Part shown: piece by piece, positions 34,350 through 44,170 of the stretch | How positions within the stretch are numbered: position 1 is the stretch's first letter | Layout of the letters: each line of letters begins with the position of its first letter | NCBI GenBank assembly: GCA_026415295.1 | Contig: JAOAHJ010000023.1 | Coordinates: 1 to 64,000, forward strand | Source of the DNA: Spirochaetota bacterium | Lineage (GTDB): Bacteria; Spirochaetota; JAAYUW01; JAOAHJ01 | Direction of reading: 5' to 3' | Length of the DNA stretch: 64,000 nt | Notes under the pieces: generated by a model | What the model saw: the letters and a program-made list of their open reading frames with translations, nothing else | The model's database searches: none | What the model was told of the DNA's origin: nothing | Made by a program: the position numbers and the translations under genes

Positions 34350-35621
34350 TTATTCTAATCTAAATTCTAAATTGTTCTCATCATAGTTATAATTATTTAA
34401 TACTGTAATCAAATCTTCACTCTTTATTTTTACATTTATCATTTCTGAAGGCTGAACATGGTTTAATTTAATAGTTTTAATAATGTTTCCATTCAGTTTT
34501 ATTTCTAAATTAGCTCCATTTTTCACAACCATTGATCTCATATAAAAGTTATTATCAACTAATGGATCAAATTTATTGGGGCAAACATATCTTATATTAG
34601 ATCCAGCATAAACAGGAAACTGTTTTTTCCCTTTTAATTCTCCTTTTAAATATTTGCAAACTGATTCGCCTGTCTTAATTCCCTCATAAGCAACATAATC
34701 AACTAAATCATGGACATGTAAAACATTGCCGCATGAAAATATACCATCAATATTAGTCATTTGGTACGCATCTACAAAAGGACCATTAGTATCAGGATTT
34801 ATCAAAACTCCACATTTTTTTGATAATTCATTTTCCGGAATAAGTCCAACTGATAATAAAAGAGTATCACATTCAATATGAAATGTTTTTTCCTCAATAT
34901 ATTTACCATTTTCAAGAGGAGTAACATCAACACCTGTTACTCTATCCTTACCGTATATTTTGGAAACAACATGTGATAAGTACAAAGGTATATTAAAGTC
35001 GTGTAAACATTGAACAATATTTCTTGTTAATCCTGAAGGGTATGGTTGTATTTCAATTACAGCTTTAACTTTACATCCACTCCATGTTAATCTTCTAGCC
35101 ATAATTAATCCAATATCCCCAGAACCTACAATTACAAACTCATTACCTGGAATATATCCATCAATATTAATTAGTCTCTGGGCTAAACCAGCTGTATATA
35201 CACCAGCTGGTCTAGACCCAGGAGTACCAATGTTTCCTCTATTTCTTTCTCTACAACCCATTGCCAATACAACTGCTTTACTACTGAATCTTAATACCCC
35301 ATGTAATTTAGAATAACAACTTAAAATCTTATAGTTATTTTCTACTTCTATATTTGTCACAGTAGTTTGAAGATAATAATCTATGTTTTCAAATTTTTTA
35401 ATATCTTTTATAAATCTTAAAGCAAACTCAGGACCTGTAAGCTCTTCTTTAAAATAGTGAAGCCCAAAACCATTATGAATGCATTGATTTAATATTCCTC
35501 CTAATCTTTCTTCCCTCTCAACAATAGCAATCTTAAAATTTTCCTTTGCAATAGCATAAACTGCTGATAAACCTGCTGCCCCTCCTCCAATTACAACAAC
35601 ATCATAATTTTTTTCTTTCAT
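34350..35621 (-). CDS. NAD(P)/FAD-dependent oxidoreductase of the GlpA-like cluster
   Basis: 423 residues, GAGG ribosome site. Seen: N-terminal FAD motif VVVIGGGAAGLSAVYAIA, a conserved-looking Cys in GGILNQCIHNGFG, second dinucleotide motif EFVIVGSGDIGLIMARRL, and a late FAD block IDGIFSCGNVLHVHDLVDYVA. Known: relatives in DUF1667 clusters accept electrons from the GlpA-like subunit and pass them on. It lies 27 bases before the DUF1667 gene and 108 after the GlpA-like gene. Overall reaction is probably glycerol 3-phosphate oxidation or a related alpha-hydroxy substrate. Confidence 0.85.
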   Translation of the reverse strand: MKEKNYDVVVIGGGAAGLSAVYAIAKENFKIAIVEREERLGGILNQCIHNGFGLHYFKEELTGPEFALRFIKDIKKFENIDYYLQTTVTNIEVENNYKILSCYSKLHGVLRFSSKAVVLAMGCRERNRGNIGTPGSRPAGVYTAGLAQRLINIDGYIPGNEFVIVGSGDIGLIMARRLTWSGCKVKAVIEIQPYPSGLTRNIVQCLHDFNIPLYLSHVVSKIYGKDRVTGVDVTPLENGKYIEEKTFHIECDTLLLSVGLIPENELSKKCGVLINPDTNGPFVDAYQMTNIDGIFSCGNVLHVHDLVDYVAYEGIKTGESVCKYLKGELKGKKQFPVYAGSNIRYVCPNKFDPLVDNNFYMRSMVVKNGANLEIKLNGNIIKTIKLNHVQPSEMINVKIKSEDLITVLNNYNYDENNLEFRLE

Positions 35622-35729
35622 ATTTACCTCTTAATTTTTATGTGAAAATCATTTTTATTCTAATTAATTATTATTATAAAAAATTTTAACATTAATTAAT
35701 ATATATACAAATAAATAAAAATATTTATT

Positions 35730-37163
35730 TTAAAGTTTTTTGAATATAAGTCTTGAATCTCCTCCTCTTTTTGTTATTTGAGTTAGATCCATTTTTGTTT
35801 CTTCACTAATAATCTTTAATATTTTATAAGAACAAAAACCTCCCTGACATCTTCCCATGCCAGCCCTTGTATAAAATTTTATTCCATCCAATGTAATATG
35901 CCCTTTTCTAATTGCTTCCCTAATTTCAGCTTCAGAAACTTGCTCACATCTACAAACTATATTTGCAAAAGTAGGATCATTTTTATAAAGCATATCAACC
36001 TCAAAATCTTTTAAGAATCTAACTTTAGGAAAATCATCAATAAAAGGATCCCAATCTTTTTTTTCAGTGAGTTTAATATCCTTTTCTTTCAGTAAATCTT
36101 TAACATAATTTGCTATAGCAGGTGAAGCTGTTAAACCAGGTGATTGAATTCCAGCAACCTGCAAAAAATTTGGTGCTTTTTGTGACCATTTAATAAAAAA
36201 ATCATTTGAGTCTAAAGCAGGTCTATTTCCTGCAAAAGATGTAATTATATCTTTTTCAGAAATTTGTGAAATAATTTTTTTGGTTAAATAAAGAATTTTT
36301 GTTAAATTTTCTCTATTAGTTGAAACATCTTCTTTATCATCTACATCTTCTGCTGTAGGACCTAAAAGACAAGTTCCCTCAACAGTAGGTATAACAAGTA
36401 TTCCTTTTGATACAGAAGTAGGAACTGGAAATATAACTTTTGATGGGATATAATTAGCACTCTTGTCTATTAAAAAATATTCCCCTTTTCTTGCTTTAAT
36501 CTTAAAATCTTCACCACTAAAAATATTTGAAATCTCATCAGCAAATAAACCTGCAGCATTAATTACAAATTTTGCTTTAATAACTTTACCATCTTTAGAA
36601 AAAATTGAATATATATTATTTGAAAAATTCGCTTTAGAAACATAAAAATCAGTATAAATTTCAACTCCATTTTTCTTTGCTGATTCAATTAATGAAAAAA
36701 CAAATCTATAAGGTTCTATTATTCCACCAGTTGGTGCATATAAGCCACCAATAACTTCTGTTCCTAATTTAGGCTCAAGTTGTAGTATTCTATTTCTATT
36801 ACAAAGTTCCAATCCTATAACTCCATTTTCTATTCCCTGATCATATAATTGATAACAAGATTTCATTTCTTCCTCTGTAAAAGCTACAACTAGGATACCA
36901 CATCTTCTAAAAGGGAAATGTAATTCCTTTTGAAGTCTATCAAACATTAGATTTCCTTCTATTTCTAATTTAGCTTTTAAATATTTTGGAGAATGGTGAA
37001 ACCCTGCATGAATAATTCCAGAATTAGCTTTCGATACACCAAAAGAAACATCAGCCTCTTTTTCAAGAACACAAATACTTAAATCATAGGATGATAATTT
37101 TCTTGCTATATTTGCTCCAACAACTCCAGCACCAATAATAGCAATATCATATACATCTTTCAT
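35730..37163 (-). CDS. GlpA-like FAD-dependent dehydrogenase with BFD [2Fe-2S] domain
   Basis: 477 residues, GAGG ribosome site. Seen: FAD-binding IIGAGVVGANIARKLS (9-24), a DAO-type domain to about 380, and a C-terminal BFD-like domain with C404, C406, C439 and C444 (CRC ... GRCQGGFC) expected to hold a [2Fe-2S] cluster. Known: this layout is that of anaerobic glycerol-3-phosphate dehydrogenase GlpA and close relatives. GlpK and GlpF are not in the window, so glycerol 3-phosphate is likely but not proven as substrate; 2-hydroxyglutarate-type dehydrogenases share the DAO fold. Confidence 0.85.
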   Translation of the reverse strand: MKDVYDIAIIGAGVVGANIARKLSSYDLSICVLEKEADVSFGVSKANSGIIHAGFHHSPKYLKAKLEIEGNLMFDRLQKELHFPFRRCGILVVAFTEEEMKSCYQLYDQGIENGVIGLELCNRNRILQLEPKLGTEVIGGLYAPTGGIIEPYRFVFSLIESAKKNGVEIYTDFYVSKANFSNNIYSIFSKDGKVIKAKFVINAAGLFADEISNIFSGEDFKIKARKGEYFLIDKSANYIPSKVIFPVPTSVSKGILVIPTVEGTCLLGPTAEDVDDKEDVSTNRENLTKILYLTKKIISQISEKDIITSFAGNRPALDSNDFFIKWSQKAPNFLQVAGIQSPGLTASPAIANYVKDLLKEKDIKLTEKKDWDPFIDDFPKVRFLKDFEVDMLYKNDPTFANIVCRCEQVSEAEIREAIRKGHITLDGIKFYTRAGMGRCQGGFCSYKILKIISEETKMDLTQITKRGGDSRLIFKKL

Positions 37164-37358
37164 AATAACCTCTTTTGTTTTTACTAATTTAACAAAATAA
37201 ATTTTTCTTTTAATTAAATTTTATTATTATTTTATTTTAACTTATTTAATCTTGTATTTACTTATATATACCAATTTCCTAACAAAAAATAAAATTTAAA
37301 AAATTTTAAAAATACTATTTATATATCAATATATAAAAAATCTCTTTATAGATATCAG

Positions 37359-38666
37359 TTATAAAAGATGTTTTAATAAAAATACTATACTTATTATTAA
37401 TGTAACTGGTGATATCTCTTTGTATTTCCCTTTAATTAATTTTATTAACACATATGAAATAATTCCAAAAATTAATCCCTCAGCAATACTATAAGTCAAA
37501 GGCATCATTAACAAAGTTAAAAAAGCAGGTATACCAACCTCATAATCATTAAAATTTATCTCTTTAATTGAGCTTATCATAAAAAAACCAACTATGATAA
37601 GTGCAGGAGCAGTTGCAGATGGTGGAATTATCAAAAATAAAGGAGATAAAAATAATGAAATAAAAAATAAGATTGCTACAGTTAATGAAGTTAAACCAGT
37701 TTTACCTCCTTCTGCAATTCCTGCAGCACTTTCAATATATGAAGTTACAGTGGAAGTACCAAAAATAGCACCAACAGTTGTTCCAATAGCATCTGAAAGT
37801 AATGCTTTCTTTACATTATATATATTTCCATTTTTATCCATTAATCCAGCTTCTGAAGCTAATCCAGAAAGTGTCCCAACGGTATCAAAAACATCAACAA
37901 ATAAAAAAGTAAAAAATACTACAAAAAAATCTAAAGTAAAAATTTTATTAAATTCAAAATTAAAAAATAATGGAGGGGCTGGAATAGAGAAGAATTTAAA
38001 ATCTGAATTAATTACAGTAAGTTTCAATGGTATACCAATTAAAGTTGTAATAATTATACCCAATAGTAATGCTCCTTTAATTTTTATCGTTATTAAAATA
38101 ATAGTTATGACCAAACCTATAATCGTTAGTAAAGCAGGGCCATTTGAAATATCCCCAATAGTTTGTACAATATTAAAAACATTACCATCTTTTGGCAAAA
38201 TAAAAGTAACTATTCCTGAATTCTTTAACCCAATATATGCAATAAACAATCCTATACCACATGCCGCTGCTTTTTTTATTTCAATAGGAATTGATTTTAT
38301 AATAGATTCTCTAAAATTAATCAAAGATAATAAAATAAAAAAAATTCCTTCGAGAAATACTGCAGTTAAAGCTAACTGCCATGAATATCCCATTCCAATA
38401 ACAACTGTAAATGCAAAAAATGCATTAAGCCCCATTCCAGGTGCTAAAGCAACTGGTAACTTAGCATACAAAGCCATAAATAAAGTTGCTATTGCTGATG
38501 ATATACAAGTTGCTGTAAATACTGAACCTGAATTCATCCCTGCATTAGATAATATTGATGGGTTAACAGCTAATATATAAGCCATAGTCATAAAAGTAGT
38601 AATTCCTGCAAGAATCTCTGTCTTTAAATTTGTACCTTTTTCTTTTAAACCAAATATTTTTACCAT
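37359..38666 (-). CDS. NCS2-family purine (guanine/hypoxanthine or adenine) permease
   Basis: 435 residues, GAGG ribosome site, about 12-14 hydrophobic segments. Seen: TFMTMAYILAVNPSIL near the N-terminus, GLNAFFAFTV and the central DVFDTVGTL and SAAGIAEGGKTGLTSL blocks, all typical of the AzgA-like branch of the NCS2 family (PbuG/PbuO, GhxP, PurP). Known: proton-coupled uptake of purine bases. The upstream 205-base region was checked for a purine riboswitch; no such fold was seen. Its downstream neighbour is the GlpA-like gene after 195 bases. Confidence 0.92.
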   Translation of the reverse strand: MVKIFGLKEKGTNLKTEILAGITTFMTMAYILAVNPSILSNAGMNSGSVFTATCISSAIATLFMALYAKLPVALAPGMGLNAFFAFTVVIGMGYSWQLALTAVFLEGIFFILLSLINFRESIIKSIPIEIKKAAACGIGLFIAYIGLKNSGIVTFILPKDGNVFNIVQTIGDISNGPALLTIIGLVITIILITIKIKGALLLGIIITTLIGIPLKLTVINSDFKFFSIPAPPLFFNFEFNKIFTLDFFVVFFTFLFVDVFDTVGTLSGLASEAGLMDKNGNIYNVKKALLSDAIGTTVGAIFGTSTVTSYIESAAGIAEGGKTGLTSLTVAILFFISLFLSPLFLIIPPSATAPALIIVGFFMISSIKEINFNDYEVGIPAFLTLLMMPLTYSIAEGLIFGIISYVLIKLIKGKYKEISPVTLIISIVFLLKHLL

Positions 38667-38871
38667 AAAAACCTCAATTTTTATTATAGAATAATTATTT
38701 TTCTTTCTCAGATTTTATTAATAATTTTTTTTTTTTATTTTTCAATATAATTTTTTTTTAATTTAAGATTAACTATAAATTATAATCAAATTTTCTATTT
38801 TTAATTTTTAAAAATTTTATTTTTATGATAAGATTATTTTGATATAAAAAAAAATGGAGTTATAAATATAT

Positions 38872-41800
38872 ATGATAACTACTCCTTTTATTCACCTACA
38901 TAATCATACTGAATTTTCTCTACTTGATGGTGCTTGTAAAGTTAAAAAACTTGTTAAAAAAACTATTGATTTTGGCATGCCTGGAGTAGCAATTACTGAT
39001 CATGGTAATATTTTTGGAGCTATAAAATTCTACGAAGAATGTAAATCAGTTGGAATTAAACCTATAATTGGTCAAGAGTTTTACATTTCAGAAAATTCAA
39101 GGTTTGACAAATCAAAAGACAATAAAACATTTCATTTAGTATTAATTGCATTAGATAAAGAAGGGTATAAAAATTTAATTAAGTTATCATCTTTAGCTTA
39201 TATTGAAGGATTTTATAAAAAACCTAGAATAGATATAGAATTACTTAAAAAATATAATAAAGGTCTTATATGCTTAACTGCTTGTCTATTAGGTGAAGTA
39301 CCTTATTATGCTAAAATTGCTTATGAAAATAAAAATTATGAGAACAAATTAAAAAATGTAATTTCAAAATATCTAGATATATTTGGTAATGAAAGATTTT
39401 TTCTCGAATTAATGGACCATGGTATTGAAGACCAAATAAAAATAGGAAAAAAGTTTTTGGAAATTTCTGAAATATATGGTCTAAATATGGTTATAACAAA
39501 TGATAATCATTTTATTTCCAAAGAAGAATCTTCTTTTCATGATTTAATGCTTGCTGTACAAACTCAAGATAATATAAATAACAAAGATAGATTTAAATTT
39601 GAATCTGATCAGATGTATTTTAAATCTTATGAAGAGATGAAAAACATATTTAATTTCTTACCAGATAATGTTAAAAATGAAGCATTTAAAAATACTATAA
39701 AAATCTTTGAAATGGTTAATTTGGAACTTGAATTTGGCAAATATTTTCTTCCAGATTTCAAAGTTCCGGAAAATTTATCACAAAAAGAGTATTTAAGAAA
39801 AATTGCTGAAGATGGGCTCAAAAAAAAATATAAAGAGATAACTGATGAAATAAGAAATAGATTTGAATACGAATTTTCTGTTATTGAAAAGATGGGATTT
39901 ATTGGCTATTTTTTAATAGTTTGGGATATTATCAAATGGTCAAAAGATCATGGTATTCTTGTTGGACCAGGTAGAGGATCTGCTGGAGGATCAATATTAG
40001 CCTATGCTTTAGATATTACTGATATAGATCCAATAAAATACAATCTCTTATTTGAAAGATTCTTAAATCCAGATAGAATTTCTATGCCAGATATTGATAT
40101 TGATATTCAAGATACTAAAAGAGACAAAGTTATTCAACATCTTAAAGATTTATATGGAGAAAATCATGTTTGCAATATAAACGCATTAAATAAACTTAAA
40201 GCTAAAAATGCTATAAGAGATGCAGCGAGAGCTCTTGGGTATTCTGCAGAAGAATCACTATATATTACAAAATTGATGGGTGATGATGATTTATCTACAG
40301 AATATGAATTAAATGAACAATTTAGAAATTATATTGATAAAGATGAAAAAAATAAAAATCTATTTGAAAATGCTAAGTTTTTAGAAAATCAATATAGGCA
40401 AACATCACTTCATGCAGCTGGCGTAGTAATAACTCCAGATGAAATTACTGAATTAATACCAGTATATGTTTCATCCCAAGAACAAAAAATAATCGCAAGT
40501 CAATATGATAAAGATGATCTTGAAAAACTTGGTTTTCTAAAAATGGATATATTAGGGCTGGGGAATCTAACTATTATAGAAGAAACAATTAAAAATATAA
40601 AAATAAACAAAAATAAAAATATTGTTTTATCTGAAATAAATTTAAATGATGAAAAAACATTTAATTTATTAAAAGAAGGAAATACAATCGGTGTTTTCCA
40701 GTTTGAATCAACAGGAATGATTAAACTACTTAAAAAGCTGAAACCAGATTCAATTGAAGATATAAGTGTTGCTTTAGCTTTATATAGACCTGGTCCTATA
40801 AAATCAGGTTATCTTGATATGTATATAGAAAGAAAACATGATAAAAGTAAAATTGAATATCCATTTGAATCATTAAAAAGTGTTCTTCAAGAAACATACG
40901 GAATTCTTGTTTATCAAGAACAAATAATGAAAACTGCTATGATTCTTTCAGGCTTCACTGGAGGGCAAGCAGATATTCTTAGAAAGGCTATTGGTAAAAA
41001 ACAGGGAACTTTAATAGAAAAATTAAAAAAAGATTTTATTGAAGGTGCTGTAAAAAATGGGTATTTAAGAGATAAAGTTGAAAAATTGTATAATGATATA
41101 GAAAATTTTGCAAGTTACTGTTTCAACAAATCACATTCAGTTGCGTATGCTCATATAAGCTATATTACAGCTTACCTAAAAGCAAACTACCCATTAGAAT
41201 ATATGACAGCAATACTTAATTATAACCTTGGAATTAAAATCGAAGATTTTAAAATTTATTTAGAAGATACAAAATTGCAAAATATTAAGATCCTAGAACC
41301 AGATATAAATAAATCTGATATAATTTTCAAAATAGAAGGTAAAAACATTAGATACGGACTATCTGCAATAAAAGGTGTGGGAGAGGCTGTAGCACAATAT
41401 ATAATAGAAGAAAGAGAAAAAAATGGTTTATACAAAAATTTTATTGATTTTATAAAAAGAGTCAATAAATCGAAAGTAAATAAAAAAGTACTTGAAACGC
41501 TTATTTCAATTGGTTCCTTTGATTTTTGTAACATAAGGAGAGAAATTTTACTTGAAATTCTTCCAGAAATTCTTGAATATTTTGAAAAAAATGAATCAGA
41601 AAAAAATGATCTCTTTACCAGCATTGACATAAATAAAGATGAAATATTTTTTAAGAATTTAGTTAATAGTTATAAAAATAAAGTAAAATTATGGGACCAA
41701 CAAAAGTTTTTTGAAATACAACTTGAATATTTAGGTGACTTCATTACAATTTCACCTTTTGACAATTATTTGAGAGAAATCTTTTATTATAATTCATATG

Positions 41801-42336
41801 AAATTGATGAATTAATATATGATGAAAATTATAACAATAAAAAAATTCAAATGATAGGCTATATAGAAAAAATCCAGAGAAAAAAAAATAAAGATAATAA
41901 AGAATTTTTTATAGTTTTTGTTAATTTTTATTTTTTTAAAACAAATATTTTTGTATTCCAAAATGGAGATAATAGCACTTACAACAAAATTAAAGAATTA
42001 GAAAAAGAAAATGATTATTCATTATGGAACTTTGAAATTAATATAAAAAGAATTCCAGAAAGAAAAGAAGCTATGCTTATTTTATCAAACATTCATGATA
42101 AAGATTCAATTATAAAAGCCCCATTAAAAAAAATAAAAATATTAATTGATAAAAATTTTGAAGAAATGGATATTAAAAAAATCAAAACTATTATAAAAGA
42201 AAACCCAGGAAAAACAGAAGTTTATTTAAAAGTAGAAAACGAAATTGGAATATTAAAATTGAATAATAGCTTTGATGATTCAAAAATAAGTTTATTTGAA
42301 AACATTAAATCAATCAAAGAACTCATTAAAAGTTAG
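38872..42336 (+). CDS. dnaE: DNA polymerase III subunit alpha
   Basis: 1154 residues, near the E. coli length (1160). Seen: PHP domain with HLHNHTEFSLLDG (6-18), the palm catalytic aspartates in MPDIDIDI, GRGSAGGS, the fingers block ALYRPGPI and the HxH-like FNKSHSVAYA, then a C-terminal OB/tau-binding region that is more divergent and lysine-rich. Known: the replicative polymerase; DnaE1 type, no exonuclease domain. The ribosome site TGGAG is 13 bases before the ATG. It converges with dnaA, whose stop is 13 bases beyond its own. Confidence 0.97.
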   Translation: MITTPFIHLHNHTEFSLLDGACKVKKLVKKTIDFGMPGVAITDHGNIFGAIKFYEECKSVGIKPIIGQEFYISENSRFDKSKDNKTFHLVLIALDKEGYKNLIKLSSLAYIEGFYKKPRIDIELLKKYNKGLICLTACLLGEVPYYAKIAYENKNYENKLKNVISKYLDIFGNERFFLELMDHGIEDQIKIGKKFLEISEIYGLNMVITNDNHFISKEESSFHDLMLAVQTQDNINNKDRFKFESDQMYFKSYEEMKNIFNFLPDNVKNEAFKNTIKIFEMVNLELEFGKYFLPDFKVPENLSQKEYLRKIAEDGLKKKYKEITDEIRNRFEYEFSVIEKMGFIGYFLIVWDIIKWSKDHGILVGPGRGSAGGSILAYALDITDIDPIKYNLLFERFLNPDRISMPDIDIDIQDTKRDKVIQHLKDLYGENHVCNINALNKLKAKNAIRDAARALGYSAEESLYITKLMGDDDLSTEYELNEQFRNYIDKDEKNKNLFENAKFLENQYRQTSLHAAGVVITPDEITELIPVYVSSQEQKIIASQYDKDDLEKLGFLKMDILGLGNLTIIEETIKNIKINKNKNIVLSEINLNDEKTFNLLKEGNTIGVFQFESTGMIKLLKKLKPDSIEDISVALALYRPGPIKSGYLDMYIERKHDKSKIEYPFESLKSVLQETYGILVYQEQIMKTAMILSGFTGGQADILRKAIGKKQGTLIEKLKKDFIEGAVKNGYLRDKVEKLYNDIENFASYCFNKSHSVAYAHISYITAYLKANYPLEYMTAILNYNLGIKIEDFKIYLEDTKLQNIKILEPDINKSDIIFKIEGKNIRYGLSAIKGVGEAVAQYIIEEREKNGLYKNFIDFIKRVNKSKVNKKVLETLISIGSFDFCNIRREILLEILPEILEYFEKNESEKNDLFTSIDINKDEIFFKNLVNSYKNKVKLWDQQKFFEIQLEYLGDFITISPFDNYLREIFYYNSYEIDELIYDENYNNKKIQMIGYIEKIQRKKNKDNKEFFIVFVNFYFFKTNIFVFQNGDNSTYNKIKELEKENDYSLWNFEINIKRIPERKEAMLILSNIHDKDSIIKAPLKKIKILIDKNFEEMDIKKIKTIIKENPGKTEVYLKVENEIGILKLNNSFDDSKISLFENIKSIKELIKS

Positions 42337-42349
42337 CTCTTATAAAAAA

Positions 42350-43804
42350 TCAACTTAATAGCTCTTTTTTTATAGTCTCCACAGTTATCCTTAAAACACT
42401 ATCCTCTTTTATAAGTGAATCTATTTTAGAATAAGCATGTAAAATAGTTGAGTGATCTTTTCCTCCAAAAGAAAGGCCAATTTCAGTAGTAGAGTAATTT
42501 GTAAGTTCTCTCGCTAAATACATTGCTACATTCCTTGCTAAAGCAATAGATTGATTTCTTTTTTTAGATTTAATATCAACAGTCGAAACTTTGAATGATT
42601 CTGCAACTTTTCTTATAATATCATCTATAACTATAACTTTTTTATCATCAACATATTTGAGTTGATCTTTTAATATTTCAGAAGCTTTTTCTGGGTTTAT
42701 TTCTGATGTATCAACTGCAAAAATATCACAGTATGCAATTATTTTTATAAGTGCAGATTCTAAATCCCTTATAGAACTTTTAACATTTTTAGCAATATAG
42801 TGTATCAGTTCATTTGAAAATTTTCTTCCTTCAATTGATGCTTTTTTGTTAAGAATAGCTACTCTTGTTTCAAAATCTGGTGATACAATTTTTACAGTTA
42901 ACCCCCATTCCATTCTATTTCTGACCCTTTCTTCAAAATCTTGCAAATCTTTAGGTGGTCTATCACATGTAAATACCATCTGTTTTCCAGCTTGATGAAG
43001 AATATTGAAAGTATGAAAAAATTCTTCCATAGAAGCATCTTTCTTTTCTAAAAATTGAATATCATCTAGTAGTAAAATATCAGCTTTTCTATATTTCAAT
43101 CTAAAAAATTCCATCTGCTTATTTTGTAAAGAATAGATAAATTCATTAACAAATTGATCTACAGGTATATAAACCACTTTCAAATCAGGAAAATGTTCTA
43201 TAATATAATGTGCAATTGCTTGTAATATATGGGTTTTCCCCAAACCAACAGAACCATAAATAAATAAAGGATTAAAATTCTGACCTGGAAATTTTGCAAC
43301 TCTTAATGCAGCTGCAGCACAAAATTTATTATTATTTCCAATAACAAAATTATCAAAGGTATATTTTGGATTTAAGTGAAATGCTTGATTATAATTTAAT
43401 ATAGATTCTCTATCATTCTTTTTATTATTATCTTCCTTTACTCCAATCTCATTAATTAAATTTTTCACTTTTTCATCTAAATTTTTACCTAAATTATTTT
43501 CTTTTAAATTGATATTAATTTTTTCTTTTAAATCAGAGCTAACTTTTTTTTCTTTTACTTGTAATTTAATTTTTGGATCTTTATTAATTATCTCCTTCAA
43601 ATTTTCATAAAAACAAATAAAGAATTCTTTTTCAAATTTATCCTTCGAAATAATGGAAGGAAAATATAAAATAAATTCCTCACCATTTTTTTCAAATTCT
43701 ATATTATTAAACCAAACATTATAAGAAAACTCATCGATTATGTTCTTTGAAATCATATAATTAATCAAATCTGAAAAAATTTTATCCTTTACCATCTCTG
43801 ACAT
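42350..43804 (-). CDS. dnaA: Chromosomal replication initiator protein DnaA
   Basis: 484 residues from the ATG at 43804. The frame runs back to a GTG at 43819, but then the AAGGA ribosome site would be coding, so the ATG is preferred. Seen: domain I (about 5-85), a Lys/Asn-rich linker, the AAA+ domain starting YTFDNFVIGNNNKF with Walker A GSVGLGKTH and Walker B LLLDDIQF, and a C-terminal DNA-binding domain with GGKDHSTILHAYSKI, the helix-turn-helix signature that reads DnaA boxes. Known: opens oriC and loads helicase. No dnaN, recF or gyrB follows. Confidence 0.97.
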   Translation of the reverse strand: MSEMVKDKIFSDLINYMISKNIIDEFSYNVWFNNIEFEKNGEEFILYFPSIISKDKFEKEFFICFYENLKEIINKDPKIKLQVKEKKVSSDLKEKININLKENNLGKNLDEKVKNLINEIGVKEDNNKKNDRESILNYNQAFHLNPKYTFDNFVIGNNNKFCAAAALRVAKFPGQNFNPLFIYGSVGLGKTHILQAIAHYIIEHFPDLKVVYIPVDQFVNEFIYSLQNKQMEFFRLKYRKADILLLDDIQFLEKKDASMEEFFHTFNILHQAGKQMVFTCDRPPKDLQDFEERVRNRMEWGLTVKIVSPDFETRVAILNKKASIEGRKFSNELIHYIAKNVKSSIRDLESALIKIIAYCDIFAVDTSEINPEKASEILKDQLKYVDDKKVIVIDDIIRKVAESFKVSTVDIKSKKRNQSIALARNVAMYLARELTNYSTTEIGLSFGGKDHSTILHAYSKIDSLIKEDSVLRITVETIKKELLS

Positions 43805-43822
43805 AAAAAATTCCTTCACAAG

Positions 43823-43831
43823 TTATTCACA
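43823..43831 (+). promoter_or_regulatory. DnaA box 1
   Basis: TTATTCACA is an exact match to the TTATNCACA consensus. It lies 19 bases upstream of the preferred dnaA ATG, overlapping the leader of the dnaA message, where bound DnaA could block transcription. Confidence 0.75.
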
Positions 43832-43965
43832 ATTAAAATTTTTAAAATTATAAAATTTTATAAATTTAAATTATAATATTTTATACAATCCTTAAATATC
43901 AATAATTTAAGGAATTCAAAAAAATAAAAAATAATAAATCTTTATTGATTATATAAACTAATAAT

Positions 43966-43985
43966 TTATTCACATTTTATTCACA
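43966..43985 (+). promoter_or_regulatory. Tandem DnaA boxes 2 and 3
   Basis: Two TTATTCACA boxes at 43966-43974 and 43977-43985 in direct orientation, starting 11 bases apart, or about one helical turn. Such phased tandem boxes favour cooperative DnaA binding on one face of the helix. Weaker look-alikes (TTATACATT near 43995, TTATACAAT near 43881) flank them. Confidence 0.75.
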
Positions 43986-44170
43986 TTTTACTTTTTATAC
44001 ATTGTTTAAATATTATATTATATTTAAAAAATTTGTCTATAAAATTTATTTAAGAATTATTTAAAATAAATTAAATTACTATTTGCAATTATAAAGATTT
44101 ATTAAAATATATTGAAAAATATTAAGTTTTCCAGAATTTATAATTCTATAATATAATAAATGCAATTTAA

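Larger units (their letters stand above)
43805..44170. other. oriC: dnaA upstream region, candidate chromosomal origin (oriC)
   Basis: About 365 bases of almost pure AT between dnaA and the aminopeptidase gene. It holds three perfect TTATTCACA DnaA boxes, all in the same orientation (43823, 43966, 43977), a perfect 8-bp inverted repeat CCTTAAAT/ATTTAAGG (43890-43912) and long AT stretches suited to duplex unwinding. Known: origins often lie beside dnaA. Against: genes on both sides are mainly on the minus strand, so there is no visible switch in coding strand. DnaA autoregulation of its own promoter is the main alternative. Confidence 0.6.

Noticed and set aside
37594-38580. 328-residue plus-strand open frame
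   Set aside because: It lies entirely antisense inside the NCS2 permease gene, has a low-complexity Ile/Lys/Pro composition and no ribosome site. It is a shadow of the hydrophobic permease codons.
38667-38871. Possible purine riboswitch before the NCS2 permease
   Set aside because: The region is almost entirely A and T, with no GC-containing loop pair or three-way junction as needed for a purine aptamer.
42333-42364. Possible bidirectional terminator between dnaE and dnaA
   Set aside because: TAGCTCTT occurs twice as a direct, not inverted, repeat, so it cannot fold into a hairpin.
43805-43819. GTG-initiated longer DnaA
   Set aside because: It would place the AAGGA ribosome site within the coding region; the ATG at 43804 is better supported.
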